DNA of 64,000 nucleotides from Rhizoclosmatium globosum (GCA_002104985.1 MCGO01000104.1:62001-126000); one strand, 5' to 3'; positions 1 to 14,200 are shown, counted from the first letter of the stretch. Notes: a model not told the origin generated them from the sequence alone. Made by a program: numbers and translations.

Positions 1-871
1 CTAACTATCACAAATTTCAATCCAACCATTTCCATTTGAAGGCTTCAAAACTTAATCCACCCTGATCCATGTCCGTTCTACCACTGTTTCGTAATCTCCG
101 AAAGGTTCTAGGGATTTCAAAGCAACACATACATTGCTTCACCTTGAATCCAGACTCCTTTGGCAAGTCAACCCAGTAATCGTAACCCTGTCTCTCAGCA
201 AACAAGATGGCATCTTCCTTTGTCAAGAACTTGAGCGACAGAGCCTGAACAGGATCAGCGCTTGTTTTGAACGAGTTAGTTGCGTGTCGCACAGAGTTAG
301 ATGAGGTCCTTCGTTGCCAGCATAACACCCGTATCCTCCTTGCCACTCGCTTCGATCGTTACACCTGTCTCCGACCAAATATATCTGTGGCGATCAATCG
401 ACATTTGATCCATTATCGATTGATAAACCTCTTGATACATTGTACTGACCGACTCCTCCTCCTCCTCCTCCTCCTCCTCACCCAGTCGCTACATAACCTA
501 CGTCTACGAGCATACCTTGAAGCCCAGCCCATCAAGCTGTTCTCCCACTTGTCTTGGGTATCAAAGTCAATGCGCCAGTGGTTTGCGCGGGCAGATCCGT
601 TTTGGGTAGGAGTGTTTGCTGGTCTGAAGATGCGGACAGCGTGTTGCTGAAGCGAAGGAGGGGCACCTTGTGGGATAAGACAGGGTTAAGACAGGGTTAA
701 ATCAGGCCATTGGTTGGGGTTAAACGTACCAGAAAGCAGCTCAGCCTGGAACACGCGGCGGTCGTCCGTGGCCGCAGCAACCGCAGTCGACGCTGTTGAA
801 GCAGCGGCAGAGTTCGAAGCAGCGACGCGCGTGGTCGAAGAAAGAAGGCGGCGTTGCGCAACTGAGAACAT
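1..871 (-). CDS. NDUFS4: NADH:ubiquinone oxidoreductase subunit NDUFS4 (complex I 18-kDa), 3' end off window
   Basis: Accessory subunit of mitochondrial complex I. The ATG at 871 opens an Ala/Ser/Thr/Arg-rich leader that looks like a mitochondrial presequence. Exons read 871-730, 666-516 and 260 downward; introns 667-729 and 261-515 have clean GT-AG ends and restore frame. The joined protein gives AELLSG, then VRIFRPANTPTQNGS, WRIDFD, WENSLMGWASSADPVQ and KEDAILFAERQGYDYWV, the conserved NDUFS4/ETC_C1 core in order. The last codons to the stop at 17 do not match the family C-terminus, so a further donor probably lies near 150 and the last exon outside the window. Intron 2 contains a (TCC)n run at about 453-479. 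The gene diverges from the TMEM62-like gene with 58 bp between start codons. Confidence 0.9.
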
Positions 872-929
872 TGGTTTGGAACTGGAACTTTTAAACGGAA
901 AAGGAAAAGAGAAAAGGAGAAGAGAAAAG
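872..929. promoter_or_regulatory. Divergent promoter NDUFS4 / TMEM62-like
   Basis: Only 58 bp separate the two ATGs. The sequence is a purine-rich tract on the plus strand (repeated aaaagg/agaga words) with no TATA box visible. Both 5' UTRs and the shared promoter must fit here or overlap the coding exons. Confidence 0.5.
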
Positions 930-3636
930 ATGATTTACTTGATCATTTCTCTGATTTCATGGCTTTATTCGATCCAATTGTACCTTGATTCAACCAAAGT
1001 ACTCTCTCATTCAGCTTCTACTTTGGCGGAATACTCGAAGGATCCTTCGTTGTCCTCTGTCTCAGGCTCTTCAGAACACTCAAATGACCCGTACCCACTC
1101 ACAGACTCACCCGATGCCATCTTCACCGCCATCCAAATATCTGACATTCACATCTCACGTTCCAATTCACATGGTGGAATCCAGCACTTTGCATTCTTTC
1201 TTCAACAAGAACTGCCAACTATTGCCCCATCCCTCCTTCTACTCACGGGCGACCTCGTCGATGCAAAGTCTCCTTCAAAACTGCTTTCGCTTCAGTTTCA
1301 TGATGAATGGGTGGGTTTTTGTGTCGGAAAGACTCTGTCAGGATTGAGCGAAGCTTGTGTCCATCATTCACAAAGGATCAATCAATTGGATTATCCATTC
1401 AAGTGATACCATAACTTTTAAGAACTCGCAGCCGAATGATGCAATCCTCTGACAGGACCCAAATGAACATCTACCTTACAAAACATTTACACAACACGTA
1501 CCATAGGTTGCATATTCGTCTTTAATCAACGCTTCGTCTCTTGCCAGCCGTAAGAACTTCTATTATGACCAACGAGGAAATCATGACTGCTTCAATGTGC
1601 CTCCTTTTGAGGATTCAGAATTCCGGAAGTGGAGTGCATCAAAAAGCGAAGGATATGTCGCGCATTTGCGCAAAGAGTTCGGTACATACACGTTTGGTGC
1701 TCTCGATGCATGTCCACGAGGTGAGATTAGAGTTTGTTAGAAAACGTGATGAGTTTACTGACACAATGCAATAGCCGGAATGTCCCGACCCATCAACTTC
1801 TTTGGAACACTTGATTCATCGGATATGGACGCGTTAGCATCAATAGTAGATGTCTCGTTAGAAGGTTCTCACAACCACACATTCATAGCGACACATTACC
1901 CGACATCAACACTTATAACTGGGCGATCCACCGATGGCCGGACATTTTCTCAACTCTCACCCTCTATAACTCTTTGGATCTCTGGCCATCTGCACAAACT
2001 AATTGGGAACCTCACCCTCTACGGCTACCACCAACAACTCCCCCTTCTCGAGTTGGAACTCGGCGACATGAAAGACAATGCCTTATACCGAATAATAGTA
2101 ATCGACCACGACCTCCTCACAATCTCAGACGAAACCCTCTCACTGCCCTCCATACCTGCACCAGTAACACATGACCTGAAAACTGAACCACCGCCATTTC
2201 CATACCCACAACCATCAACTCACCGCAGTCCCATAATTCTCATCACAAATCCGCGCGACGCCCGGTTCGCAACACCCTCAAAAGAACCCGTGTACAGAAT
2301 CCGCGCGTCAACACACATAAGGATCTTGATATACCCGTTCTCACATACAACAGTTGCGCCATTAAACGTGACAATCCGTATAGACGGAGTAACACATTCA
2401 TCACCTGTGCTGTACAAGGGTAAAACGAAACAATGGTCGGATATTCGTGCTCTGAACGAGACAGAAAACCACATTCCTTTATTCGTGTCAAAATGGAATC
2501 CATCTGAGTTTAATGATGGGCGGGAACATGTAATTGAGGTGGAGGTGTTGGATGGACTTGGTGCCAGAGGGATCAAGAAGGTAACGTTTCGTGTAGATGG
2601 GCAGCGTGTAAAGATGAATTCAGGATTGGGTGGGTATGTTATCGCAGCCGATTTTGGAAGTTTGGTATGTATTCAGTGTCTTCTTTAGGTGTATTAACGT
2701 TCTATTCAGATCAAGAGCCTCTTTGTATTCGCCCATACTGTCATTGCAACACTCCTTCTCGCTCCAAAGTTACAACTCGACTACTTAAATTTCAAGGGTA
2801 CATACCCACAGTATTTCGCCAACCTCAAACGCCGTCTGAAAACCTTGACAATCACATCTACCATTCTTCGAACACCCTCCTCCACAAATCTTCTCTCCCT
2901 AGAAAACGGCTCTCCAACCCGCCAAGTACAACTGCAACCCCGAACCATCCAAACCTACCTGAAATCCCACATCCTACGCCTCCTCGCACTCTGGCACATC
3001 CGCTTCCTAACTCTCGCATCAACACCTCGCCTCTGGTACCCGTTCCACGCATACCTTACATACGTCCTAATCGGCCCCTGGTTCCTCGGTGCCTTTATAC
3101 CCTCCATTCCCCAATACGGACTCTTTTACCCATACGGAATCTATTTCCCAGGCACGAAGGAGTGGATCCCGATTCTCGACACATTCTACATTGCGCTTTG
3201 GGAACACACGTTTTTCATTTTCCCCCTCCTCTTGATCCTTGCGTTCAACGCGCCAGTTTCTTTACAGACGCTTAGGTTGACGCGGACCACACAGGCCCCG
3301 TTACTCAGAATTGTAATGTTATTATGGGCACGCGTGCTGCCAGCGTCTTGTTTCGTTGTATGGATGCTTTTGTCAACATATTTTGGGTTCTTTGGTTGGA
3401 CATATGGGTGGATGAGTGTGCTTTTGAGTCCAGGAAAGATGTGGATGACTGGGTGGGGTGTTTGGGTGTTGGTCCTCAAACCCTTTTTGAAGCAGAAGTT
3501 GTTTGCGGTTGAAAGGAGAAGCAATGAGGAGCAGGATGACGAGAATGAAAGTGACAGTAGTGCTGGGTTGGATAATGAGGCTGTGGTTGTTGGAAATGGG
3601 GTTGAGAGTGGAAATGGAATAAGGAGGAGACAGTAG
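930..3636 (+). CDS. TMEM62-like membrane-anchored calcineurin-type phosphoesterase
   Basis: Multi-pass membrane protein with an N-terminal metallophosphoesterase domain on the lumenal or extracellular side. An N-terminal hydrophobic segment (MIYLIISLISWLYSI) precedes the metal-binding motifs in order: SDIHIS, TGDLVDA, RGNHD, THYP and SGHLH. The region after GHLH (LELELGDMKDNALYRI, TRIDGV-like and FVSKWNPSEF blocks) follows the TMEM62 family. The C-terminal third carries several hydrophobic helices. Clear introns are 1721-1774 and 2665-2709. The first intron (about 1310-1547) has an unresolved donor; its acceptor is the AG at 1547, followed by RKNFYYDQRGNHD. The tail after the last helix is acidic and Gly-rich and ends at 3636. 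Family substrate is not established. Confidence 0.85.
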
Positions 3637-3727
3637 GAGAGTCTTGAGCATTGTCCTCAAGGAATAGAAACAAAGATTTCAACACCAGCTTGGTTTATTT
3701 ATTGAATGTTGTCCTTTTGTGTACTGT

Positions 3728-4619
3728 TTAGAGATCTGAAAGTATGTTTTTGACTGAATCATTCTGCGCAGAATTGATTAATTTGGCTTTTAAGCGTAAG
3801 GTCTTTCGCAACTGTTTATACTGGAATATTTGTAAATGGTCATTTCTTACAGCTATGCAAACCGCCCAGTAATTGTCATTGTTTGGATTTATACAATCAT
3901 CCTGAAGTTGTTGAATAACCAACAGATGCCCATTCTGCAAAGCTAAACCTAAAGAGAATTTCTTTGAGCAGTAGGATCAACATGAGAGTCTGTTATCAAT
4001 GCCTCCAATATGTCCAAATGTCCCAATTTGGCAGCCAGACAGATTCCATAATTATCGTCAGCAGATGGATCTGTCCAAGAATTGCTGGGAAAAAGTTTCA
4101 CAACTTCAGAGTGTCCATTTTTGGCACTATATCTGATTGCACAGTTGTTATTAGCAGCTGGCGTAACTTGTTTGTCTTGAAGTGACAGGCTTGCCACCCT
4201 CAAACAACCATCCTCACAGGATTTGTACAAAATGTCTTCATTAAATGGATCAACACAAGGATCAGATATGACCAATTTCTGCAACATTCCCAATGGCAGC
4301 ATTCAAATCCGGTGTGGGATCCACACTTGGCAGTGACAAAAGATGCTTGACCACATCAAGCCATTGGGAGATGCCCAACAAATGGCTCTATTATATTGTA
4401 CTGTGGGATCTAGTCCCATATCAAGGAGACTCAGAATCATTGTGTATGCTCTTGTTGGCGACATGTTCCATCAAAATGACCACATCAAATTGGTTGACAC
4501 ATCATCAACAAATCTCGCAGTACCACTGTAATCATCTGCAGTCAAAATATCCCCATAGATTGCTGTTTGGTAGCTGAGTGGCAGAGAACACCACAGCTCA
4601 TCTCTGATTCTTCACTCAT
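3728..4619 (-). pseudogene. Decayed ankyrin-repeat gene
   Basis: Read on the minus strand from the ATG at 4619, the sequence keeps the pattern of a leader followed by ankyrin-like units. Units of the form VDPSADDNYGICLAAKLGHLDILEAL and YSAKNGHSEVVKLF recur about every 33 residues. The reading frame is broken repeatedly: an early stop follows the leader (near 4550), further frame changes fall at 4300-4480, and a shift falls near 3948, where the next unit (GLALQNGHLLVIQQL) continues in another frame. No intron consensus explains these breaks. It looks like a dead member of a repetitive ankyrin family of the kind common in chytrid genomes. Confidence 0.75.
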
Positions 4620-5293
4620 CAAGATACTCCCAAATTGGGCAATCCGAGTGACTGATGACTTGAGTGAGTTTGAGCAAAGGCAACACTGTAAAAAACCCCC
4701 TTATATGCCAGTCCAACTTCAACCAGCATGGCATTTTTCTTGCACACATAAATATACTAGTTTTTTATTTGATTTTATATTAATTTAGCTGTTGTGTGGA
4801 GTAACAGAGCTTCCTTCACCAGGTCAAGAACTCACACACCTTTGCTAGTCTTGAGATAGTAATGCCTTATGGTGGCATATGAAGTTATAGTTTCAATAGT
4901 TATTTATTCTAATTTTTTAAGGCAACAAAAACGAACAAAGAATGTGAGAGTTGTGGCAGGTTTTGTGCTTTTTGGGTGGGTTGGAATAGTCGGAATCGGG
5001 TCGGAATATCCAACTGTCTCATACTTCCTGCCTCCTTCTTGATTGGAGTCCTGCCTGCATTCTTAGTTTTCATTACAAATAAATGCCCAATGGCGCAAGC
5101 CTCCTAAAACTTTTACTGCTGTTGAACTTGAATCCATAACATATCTCCTCTTATTATTGCCAATAATTGTGTTTTCATGAGTTGTTAAACATTAACTTGT
5201 AATGTCCAAGCTATGTCAAAGGAGTGGTGGTGACAAACAAATGAATTTATTTCATAAAACAGTACAAAAGGATTTCATGCCCATTCACAGGTG
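4620..5293. other. AT-rich intergenic region, no gene seen
   Basis: About 670 bp between the ankyrin pseudogene and the dynein stop codon. It is AT-rich with many stops in all frames. I see no tRNA, no splice-linked exons and no repeat structure in it. Confidence 0.5.
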
Positions 5294-8200
5294 TTAAGTG
5301 TTAAGTTGGCACTGTTAAATAGTTTTAGAGCCAGATTGCAAAAAAAGGAGCAAAACATACAAGTAAGGCAACACCTTTAGCAACCCAAACATCTGATGGA
5401 ACATCAGTTCTCAGATTGACAGCAATGACAAAGTTTGTGGATTGGCCAGTTGTGGACAATGTACCAGCACGTGCTGAGGTCTTGTACAGGGGACAAATAA
5501 ACAGGTTCTGACTTTTTTGAGGAATTTGGGTAGGTACAAAACGAAGAAGTGGCATGACCTTAAATGTCAACCCAAATAATCAGCCATAGTTTCATTTTTA
5601 ATAGCAAGGAGTACAAACCGAAAACATTTCCATTGGATATGAATCTTGGAGCATTCCTTTGTTTCTATCCCAGCGTGCTCCTTCAATGAACAATCCTCGA
5701 ATCAACACACCGTCAGCATCTGAATAAGATCGAAATTCTTCCTCCTCCTCTTTAGGACTGCTTTGAAGTCTTTGAGCTTCAGTTGGTGTCTTTAGAACTT
5801 TAGTAAACGAAATATCATGTTCGATATCCAAATCGCCAGTTTCATAGTTGGTAACTTTGTATGCAAACATTAGGGAGTCAATTGGAATGTTGTATTTACG
5901 AGAGTGGTTTTGTAATATTCCAGTGAGGAAACCTTGTGGATAGAACAAGCCTGGTAGCCAGAAAGATGCTGGCTGACCATTATCAAGCCATTCATTTAAG
6001 AAATCAACTCTCATTTTCAAATCTTTGACCCAAGATGCTAATGGTTTAAGTGATGGATATGCTGCCTTTGCCCATACATCAGGAACCTTTTTCTTTGTTA
6101 GTAACCATGAAAGTTTAAATGATGGCCCTTACTTCATTATTTTGCAAACTCCTGAACACTTTTTCCAGCTCTGCACTCATCACTACCAAACCCTTTACAG
6201 CTTTGATGAGATTTTCTAATGTAATTTTCAGTATAGTCAAGAGCTTATTGAACCGTGCAGCTTCTTGACATAATACTGTGCTCAATGAATTAAGCATACG
6301 ACCCTGGTCATCTTTTTTGAATAAGTTATCAAGGACTTCTTTTTGTTGCAAAGGATCTTTTCCAGGAATTGCGATTGTGTTTGGCACAGGCTCAGTAAAC
6401 AGAAGCCCAGGTAGTCCATCCAAAATTGCAGTTGCTAGTTCTGAAACAATTTGTTCTGGAGTTTTGCCAGTACCACCTGATACAATACGAGGCTGTACTT
6501 CCAAAATTGTTCGGATCACTCGCTTTGCCTCCTGCATTTGATATGAGATATTGGCATTCTCATGCATTCCAAAGATACTTGGCTCTTCAGAAAATGGTAA
6601 GCTATCAATATATGCCTTAAACCCATTCAGATCAAGATCTGATGGAGCATAATAAATTCCAGATGGTGAGAAGACATAAGAATCATCCAAAATGTTTGGT
6701 GTATAAAATTTGGAAAGAATTGAATTGAGAGTTCGCCTGTCCCAGTCATCAGTCACACGTCCTCCAAATGTGATTTCTCCTGTGAGATACAGTAGTGCGT
6801 CCCAGGGTATTTGTTTTGACTCAATCAGAGTGTTTTTCAACATTATGATTGATACTTCTAAATCAGAATTTGACCAGTCATAACTTATATTCCAGCCAAG
6901 AGGTCCAAATTTTTCTTTGATAAAGTAAGAAATCATATAAATGTGCAACAAAACTTACTTCTTTCCTGGATAATTGCGTTGAAAAAACAAACCCCAAACA
7001 ACAGTTTTTTGAATTTGACACCTTGTGGAGGTGATTCATCAAACAAATCTCGGTTGACATCTGCAAAGGAACGCGCAATATTAGCACGAAGTCCTTTTGG
7101 CGGTTCATTTGTGACTTTGACACCATCTTGAAGTACTGACGATGGAAATACTTTTGAAGGCATGGATGATAAAAATAGTCTGAAATTGTGGTTGATTGGT
7201 GTCTCAGGGGTTGCAAAGTCCTTAATGATATTCTCTAAGCGACCCATCCAAGATGCTGCCAAGTGACAATTTTGCAAAAATACCCAATCTCCTCTTTTTG
7301 TTGCTCTTCTAATAAGCTCTTCGGCAATAGGTCCTTGACCTTGGCCAAGGGAAATCATGAGCAGTTTATCAGTTGAGCTCATATCTTTTGTTGCTGCAAA
7401 TTTCATGAGTGCCGAGATAGGATCAGAGCCAGATGACAAAATAAAGATAAGTGGAACTAAGTGAGATGTGTCCTTGAATGCTTTTGACAAATCAAGTGGA
7501 GGGATATCAATATAATGCTGACCAATGTTCTTTGCTACAAAACTGACACAAGCAGATACAAGTTTCTCCTCGCGCAAGGCTTTGATTAAAATCAAGCGAT
7601 GAAAATCAGTCAGAGGTATCTCTTGCGCACCAGGAATAGCCTCAGTAAATGGAGTTTCCGAATTAACAAGTTCCTCCCATTCTGAAGTGTACATTTGCAT
7701 ATGTTCCAGAATATACGCAAACTCCGGAATACTAGCAGCCACATCACAACAATTTTGCCACATATAAGCAGTAATCCATCTTTCTGTTGGTTTGGCCGGA
7801 TCTTTGTCACTCATACGCGAACTTCCTCTCAAAAAGAAGTTCATTTGAGCCTCTGTAATATCTCCTCGCTGCTTCATGACTCCACAACAAATCATAAATG
7901 CGTAAATTAATTTATGTGCCTCAAAGAGGCCTCTGCTGACATTTGAGAATATGTTGGCAGAAATTTCGTTGCAAAGAATTTGAATTCGCTTGGCCAAGTC
8001 GCTGTCCTTTGGGGCTTCTACAATGCACTGATTGAATAAATTTTTGAAGTATTTCAGTGAAAACTGATACATGGGATCAATTTCAGCCAATGTTGCAATA
8101 ACAAAGTAAAGAACTGATCCTCTAATAGCAACTGGGCGATACTTCTCACGAGCTTGATTAATTTCAACTTCTGTCACTTCCGCTTGATGAACTCTTTCTT

Positions 8201-11200
8201 TGATGGCTGCAGAGGTGACTTTAGATTGGTTGAGGGTATTTATAAGTTCTTCATCATCAAGGATATTTCCCTGAGAATTGAAAAGCAATCTCAAAATCTT
8301 TTCTTCGATATCTTTAAGCTGTTTTTTGTCGTTTGCAATATTGACAATCAGAGAATTTCTTTGTTCTTCTAACTCAGGACGTTCAAGTTTCACAACGTCA
8401 GCAAGGAGCTGGCCTTCAAGACCCACACTTGTGACTGTAAAATTGATAATAGTCACTTTGATACAAACTTCTGGCAAATAATGTGGATTTGAAAGCTTGG
8501 TGGTAATATATAATTTGAAGTTTCTGTCATATTCAATCAATGAATCACCAAGTTTCATCAAAAGCCGGCCGCCTTGTCTAACTGTTTGTTTCAATAGCAA
8601 AGGCTCAATGGCTGGATCCAACTGCTCTCCAACATCTTCAATCAAGACAGGTTGGCCAGTTCGAACAGCATTTTCCAATGATCGAAGGAATTTTGGCTCT
8701 GACAGCTTGACTACTTTAAGAGAAGTTCCTTCCATATTTCGAATCCATCGATTGGCTTGGCCTTGAGGGTCAATCATCAGAGGCCAACGACGTCCTCTTG
8801 TTACAAGTATTCCATTCTCAGTGGATAACGAATCTGCTGGTAAGCCTTGTATGTTCCAATCTCGAACAACTGCGGGATCAACAAGATGTTCCAACAAGCT
8901 AAAGTTATCAGTCACTGGAACACCATAATCTCGACATTGTTTCATCCAAGTAAGAACCAAATCCTGTCTATAAACTGAAGTAAATGCTCCATAGTATGCC
9001 ACACTTGCAGCACAAAGGAACATATTTCCAACCAGTTGTTCTATTAAGAAGTTCATTGATCCAACAGATTCTGTCCAACGAACTTGCTCGTCGGCCAAGG
9101 CTGAAGTGAGTTTACTAGCTCGAGCCAAGCGAAGGGTTGTTTCTTCCATTTTATCAGCCAGCTGTTTCTTGCTTTTGATAGAGTTATCGTAGGTTTCCTT
9201 AAGCTTATTAAGTTGGTCTTCAACGTCTTGTAACGCAGCAGCTTTTGCTGCCAATGCAGCTTTTGTGGCTTCTAAAGTTTCAGAAGCTTCTTCAAGTTTT
9301 TTCCGTTTTGGTGCAACTTCTTTAAACACACGCGAGTAGATATCCATGGCAATTACCCACATTCCAATTGATTTACACGCTTTAGATACACGTTCAATCG
9401 CTTCCGGCGTGAATGCAGGATTTTCCGTATATTTTTTCACTTTCTTTTGAATTGCTTCGGGTATATTGTCTTTGTCGTATTCAGCCATTTTCTTCATAAA
9501 CTGTGGGTCTCCTAATAGTTTCTTGCTGTTCTCCCAGTCTGGTTTGAGTTTAAAGAGAATACAGATTGCTTCCATAACCATTAGTACGGCGTCAGGTGGT
9601 TTTGCGAATACTTTTAATTCAGCAATATCTTTTTTGTCGAGCGCGTCCAAAGCTTTGTAGGCCGCGTCAAGTGCTGGAAGAGCTTCGTCTAGATCTTTTT
9701 GGCAGTTTTCTGCAAACGCTTGAGTTTCATTGGCTTTAACTCGTACAACAGCCTCTTCTTCCGCAACCACTTTTCGGACTGAGTCTGCAACTTCTTGATC
9801 TTTAGCAATCTTAACCATTAAAGCTTCGACATCAATGGCGCTTTGCTTTAAAATTGGGCCTAACGAACTCAGCTCAATCTGCATATTTGCAACAAGCTCA
9901 TTTGTTTCAAACAACTTATTGAGACCACTGTTCAAGCGGTCTCGGGCGGCACCAAGCTCTTTCCTCTTCTCTTGTAACATAGATACATATAGATTAATTA
10001 GCTCCAAATATGAAGTTGGCGTGGTGTAATATCTGCGACGAAGTTCGTCATAGAACCTTGCTGCCATCACACCAACAGAGCTGTGAACTTCGACACACAT
10101 TTGCGCAATGTTTGCTTTGGTTTCTTCAGACCCTAACTCGACATATTCTAAGAATCGCTTGGATACTGAGAGAAGAGCTTCTCGAGGCCATTCGTTAAAC
10201 CAATCAATTGTGCAGCAATTCACTAGTGATGGAAACATACGACAACGATTTCTGAAAGTATCGCCCACTGGACTTGTCGCAAATACTATGTGTAAATTAT
10301 CTCTGACCCTACTAATGAAAAATTGATACATAGAGTCACGATCTTCCGGAAGTCCTTTTTCACGAGCTAGACCTCGCAAATCAGCAAGAATTTTTTCACG
10401 TTCATCAGATGGGAACAAATTTGGAACTTCTCCCGAATTCAGAATGTTATTGACATCTTCCAAGAACGATTCAGTTTTGACTTGAGTATCTGAAAGCAAG
10501 AAAACAGAGTTTTTGCCTTCGACACCAGCAGCTATGTACAGCTTCTTCAAGTCTTCATGCCATTCAACTTCTCCGTATGTTCTTGTAAGTTCAACTTGGA
10601 AACAATTAAAATCTGAAATATGGCAGGCCAACCTCGTATAAGATTGTTTTCCGCAACCTCCGACCCCCACTAGCAGAGCATTGCCCCTTGGCTGACGAAT
10701 AATTCTTGAAATCCTTGTTATATGCTGTTTTGCGTCCAGAAAAAAAATCAAGCGGAGCTCTTTGTTCATTGTTACGTTATACTCTTCAAGATATTCTTCA
10801 AGCAAATTATTCAAAACGTTCATGTCCTGAAATTCAACGTACTGCCGTTCCTCAGGAGGGACACCTTTTTTTGCGAAGTCTCCAAACATAATTGGTTTCT
10901 CGCTCATAACTTCACTTGGAAGTGAAACACTGAAATTTTTCTCCACCAATTCTGAGAGCAGCTTGTTGTAATATGCTCGATCTGATTCATTGATCAATCG
11001 GTCATGGAACACTCGTGAGGCTTCATGGCAGAAAGTCTTGACAATGTCAATTTTGCTTTGAATATTAACGGGCCTAATTTGAAGAATGCCTTGTACAACT
11101 TTGGACAAATCTCTAAGGTTAAACGTGTAGTGGGACTTTGCAGGAGTCGGCAACAATTCAGTACACATACAGCGATAGATTTCAATCGCAGACAACACTA

Positions 11201-14200
11201 TTGCTTCACTGCAATTTTTAACCTCCGATGAAAACGGTTTAAGGAAGCCATCCACAATTGACTTGAAGATGGTAGCCAGAGATTGTTCACTGGGAGCAGG
11301 GATATTTAACATATTGAAATGCCTCAACAGGCGAGGAGTTACGTTGTTACGACCACCTTAACAGTTTGTTTTTACAAATATCACGATCTAGTATGGGCTT
11401 ACCTCCTGGCGGAGCACAGCATGTTACAATTTCAATGTCTTGAACATCTTTCCAAGTCATAAGTTCTCTGTCGTAAAATCCACCAAAGTCAATATATTGT
11501 CGTATCAACTCAATTGGTGGTTGCGATCCATAGGTATCAAGCTTAGGCATGTTCAAATCATCAACAAATAGAACAATCTTACGGGAACCAGATGGGGCCC
11601 CCATAATGCCCTTCCTCTTTTTCTCAAGTTTCGCTTCCATAGCTTGCTGAGTTTGGATACTATTCGTTTGAGCTGAAAAATTAAGCACTACTGGTAAGAA
11701 TCCATTCTTTTTGCTTATCCTATTGAGCAAATCTTGAACGATCACACTTTTGCCTACACCAGTGCCCCCACCAAATAAAGTTTTATGCCCATTCGACAAT
11801 AAATTTTCCAAAAGATATGCATATTTGATTGTATCCTGCGTTGGCACAATCATTTTAAAGTAGGGAATTTCAGAGTTGTATGAAAATGTGGGTACAAGTT
11901 CGTCCCATTGACCAAAAGTCCTCCTCTTAATATTCACAAAGTAGCTGTATATACTCAAAGAAGGCAAAGAAATATCCGACATTGGAATCGCTTCAAGCGT
12001 ATCTCGGACAAACGTATCAAAAAAGTCTTGGTTACCGTCAGCCAAGTTACCACCAATCGACCAGACATAGCAAAATAAAAATATATGACTGAATAGACAC
12101 TTAAGATCTGCAAACTGCTGTCCGAAATTGACCTCGGGATTCTCAATGAAACAAGATATAAGCTTACAGAGTGAAACAACCAAATTGAAATTGACTGATT
12201 TCAAATACTCCTTGCACATTCTTCGAATAAATGCAAGTCCCATATCGACATATGTCTCAAAAAGAGAATGTAGGTAAACCTTCAATTCGTCGGGCACTCT
12301 TTCTGGGAAGTTTCGAATCCATGATTCAACGTAAGGCCACCAGCCGATAGATGCAGGATCCATGTAGACCTTTGAGGATTAAAATAAGAAACTCAATCAA
12401 TAAAGCATTCTTACCATTCCGCACCGACTAACTGTAGCCGGTGAAGCTACGGCAAGATCTTGCACTTCGAAAAGCATGTGCATCGTATTGTTCATCTTAA
12501 TTCGCTCTCCGTTGATGAGAGTCAATAGCTTATTGTCGTCCAAAACAGTGTTCATATTTTCAATCCATAATGCATCAACAGGGCCGTCAAGAACTGTCCA
12601 TTTATCGTCTGGGCTGTCATCTGCGACTTGCTCTCTGAAAATAATTCCAATAAGGCCATCTTTCCATTCCATAGTCGCTAGAATCCGCTGTTAATTCAAT
12701 TTCAGATCAACTCAAAGTTTCAAGCTACCGAGATTGAATTCCCCATAAAGCTCTGTCATAGCCACACATTTTGGGTTAAGAACCCAAGTTTTCACTTTTT
12801 GGAAGTCTGGACTATTTGGTAGCTTTTCTTTCAGACGTGTGCATGCTTCTTGTAAAATCTGGTAACAAGTAGTCTTAGCTCCACCTGTTGGACTTATCAA
12901 GGGTTTAATATAGGCATAGTTATTTATCTTTTGAGAACTTTACCCAACAAGCATAACTCCGTGACGAATGCGATTAGTCTCAAAGAGCTGGCAAACTCGA
13001 GTGACAAATGCGTCCACAATTTCAAGATTCTTCTCCTTCATCACCTCTTTAATCATTTTGCTCAGAAGCTCGAAGTCTTCTTCTTTGACTGTGATTCCAG
13101 GAAACAAGTCTTGCAAGATACCACGAAACAATCCAATGTCTTCCACTAGAAATTTGGGCAAGTTTGAATCTCTCAATGACCGAATCAAGACAACTTGTTC
13201 AATCAAGTCAGGATGGGATCGTTTTAACGCTCCAGCCATAATAAGTACTGACTTCACAGCTCGCATACTAGCGAATTTTTGAGAAATTAATGAAACAATT
13301 TTTAACAACGAACCCGAAATCATAGTGATCTTGCTGCGAGAGCTGTTCTGAACAAAGTTTGTAGAGGTTGGTAACTTTTCCAGCTAACGCTTTTGCACTC
13401 TCAAAACCTTCTGAGAAAAGCATGATTTCGGCAATCAGGCCATAATCTATACAACAATATCAATACATCATACGTAATTTCATCAAGTATCACCTGGAAT
13501 CATCATAGATATTGGTCGGAAAAGCGCCTTTAAATTATCGGGAAGCTCCGTTCTTCCTGCATATCCAGGATTCATTGTAATGAAGGCAGCGCAAGTATCG
13601 ATCAGGCGAATATCGCGTCCTTCAAAGATGAAGCGAGTGCATTTGGAATCTTTCGCCGCCTTGATTGTTAGAAGTTGCTGCGCAATCACTGATAGGACTT
13701 CAATATCAATACGGTTAAACTCGTCAAAGCAAATCCAGGCCCCTGATTGTGCGAGACCAGCAAACATCTTGCCCATCATTTTATAGTCCATTCCATCTGA
13801 GCAATTAAAGACAACACATTGTCGTGCCATTGCTTTTGCCAGATCTTTGACAGTTTCAGTCTTTCCGGTACCGGCTAAGAGTTGTGTTGGTAAATCAAAA
13901 AAATATTGTCTTCTGGGAACATACCAGGCCCGACGGGGGATCCTCCAAGGTTAAGTTGCATAGCTCCAGTGAGCGTTAAATAACAACGATCGGTGAGAGG
14001 AGTGATAACTAGTCGTGGAGAGCATCCAAGGTATTCATAACCATAATTAAATACGGAAGAAGACATTTTCACTTGACAAGTGTCAACCTCCATATCCCAG
14101 TAATAACGTAATTGTTTCGCCCATTCAAAGTCATTCAATCCTGTTACTTTCGCATTGATTAATCCTTGAACTATATCACGGTTATGAACATCAATTGTAA

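Noticed and set aside
453..479. (TCC)n microsatellite
   Set aside because: Simple repeat inside an NDUFS4 intron; no structure or function evident.
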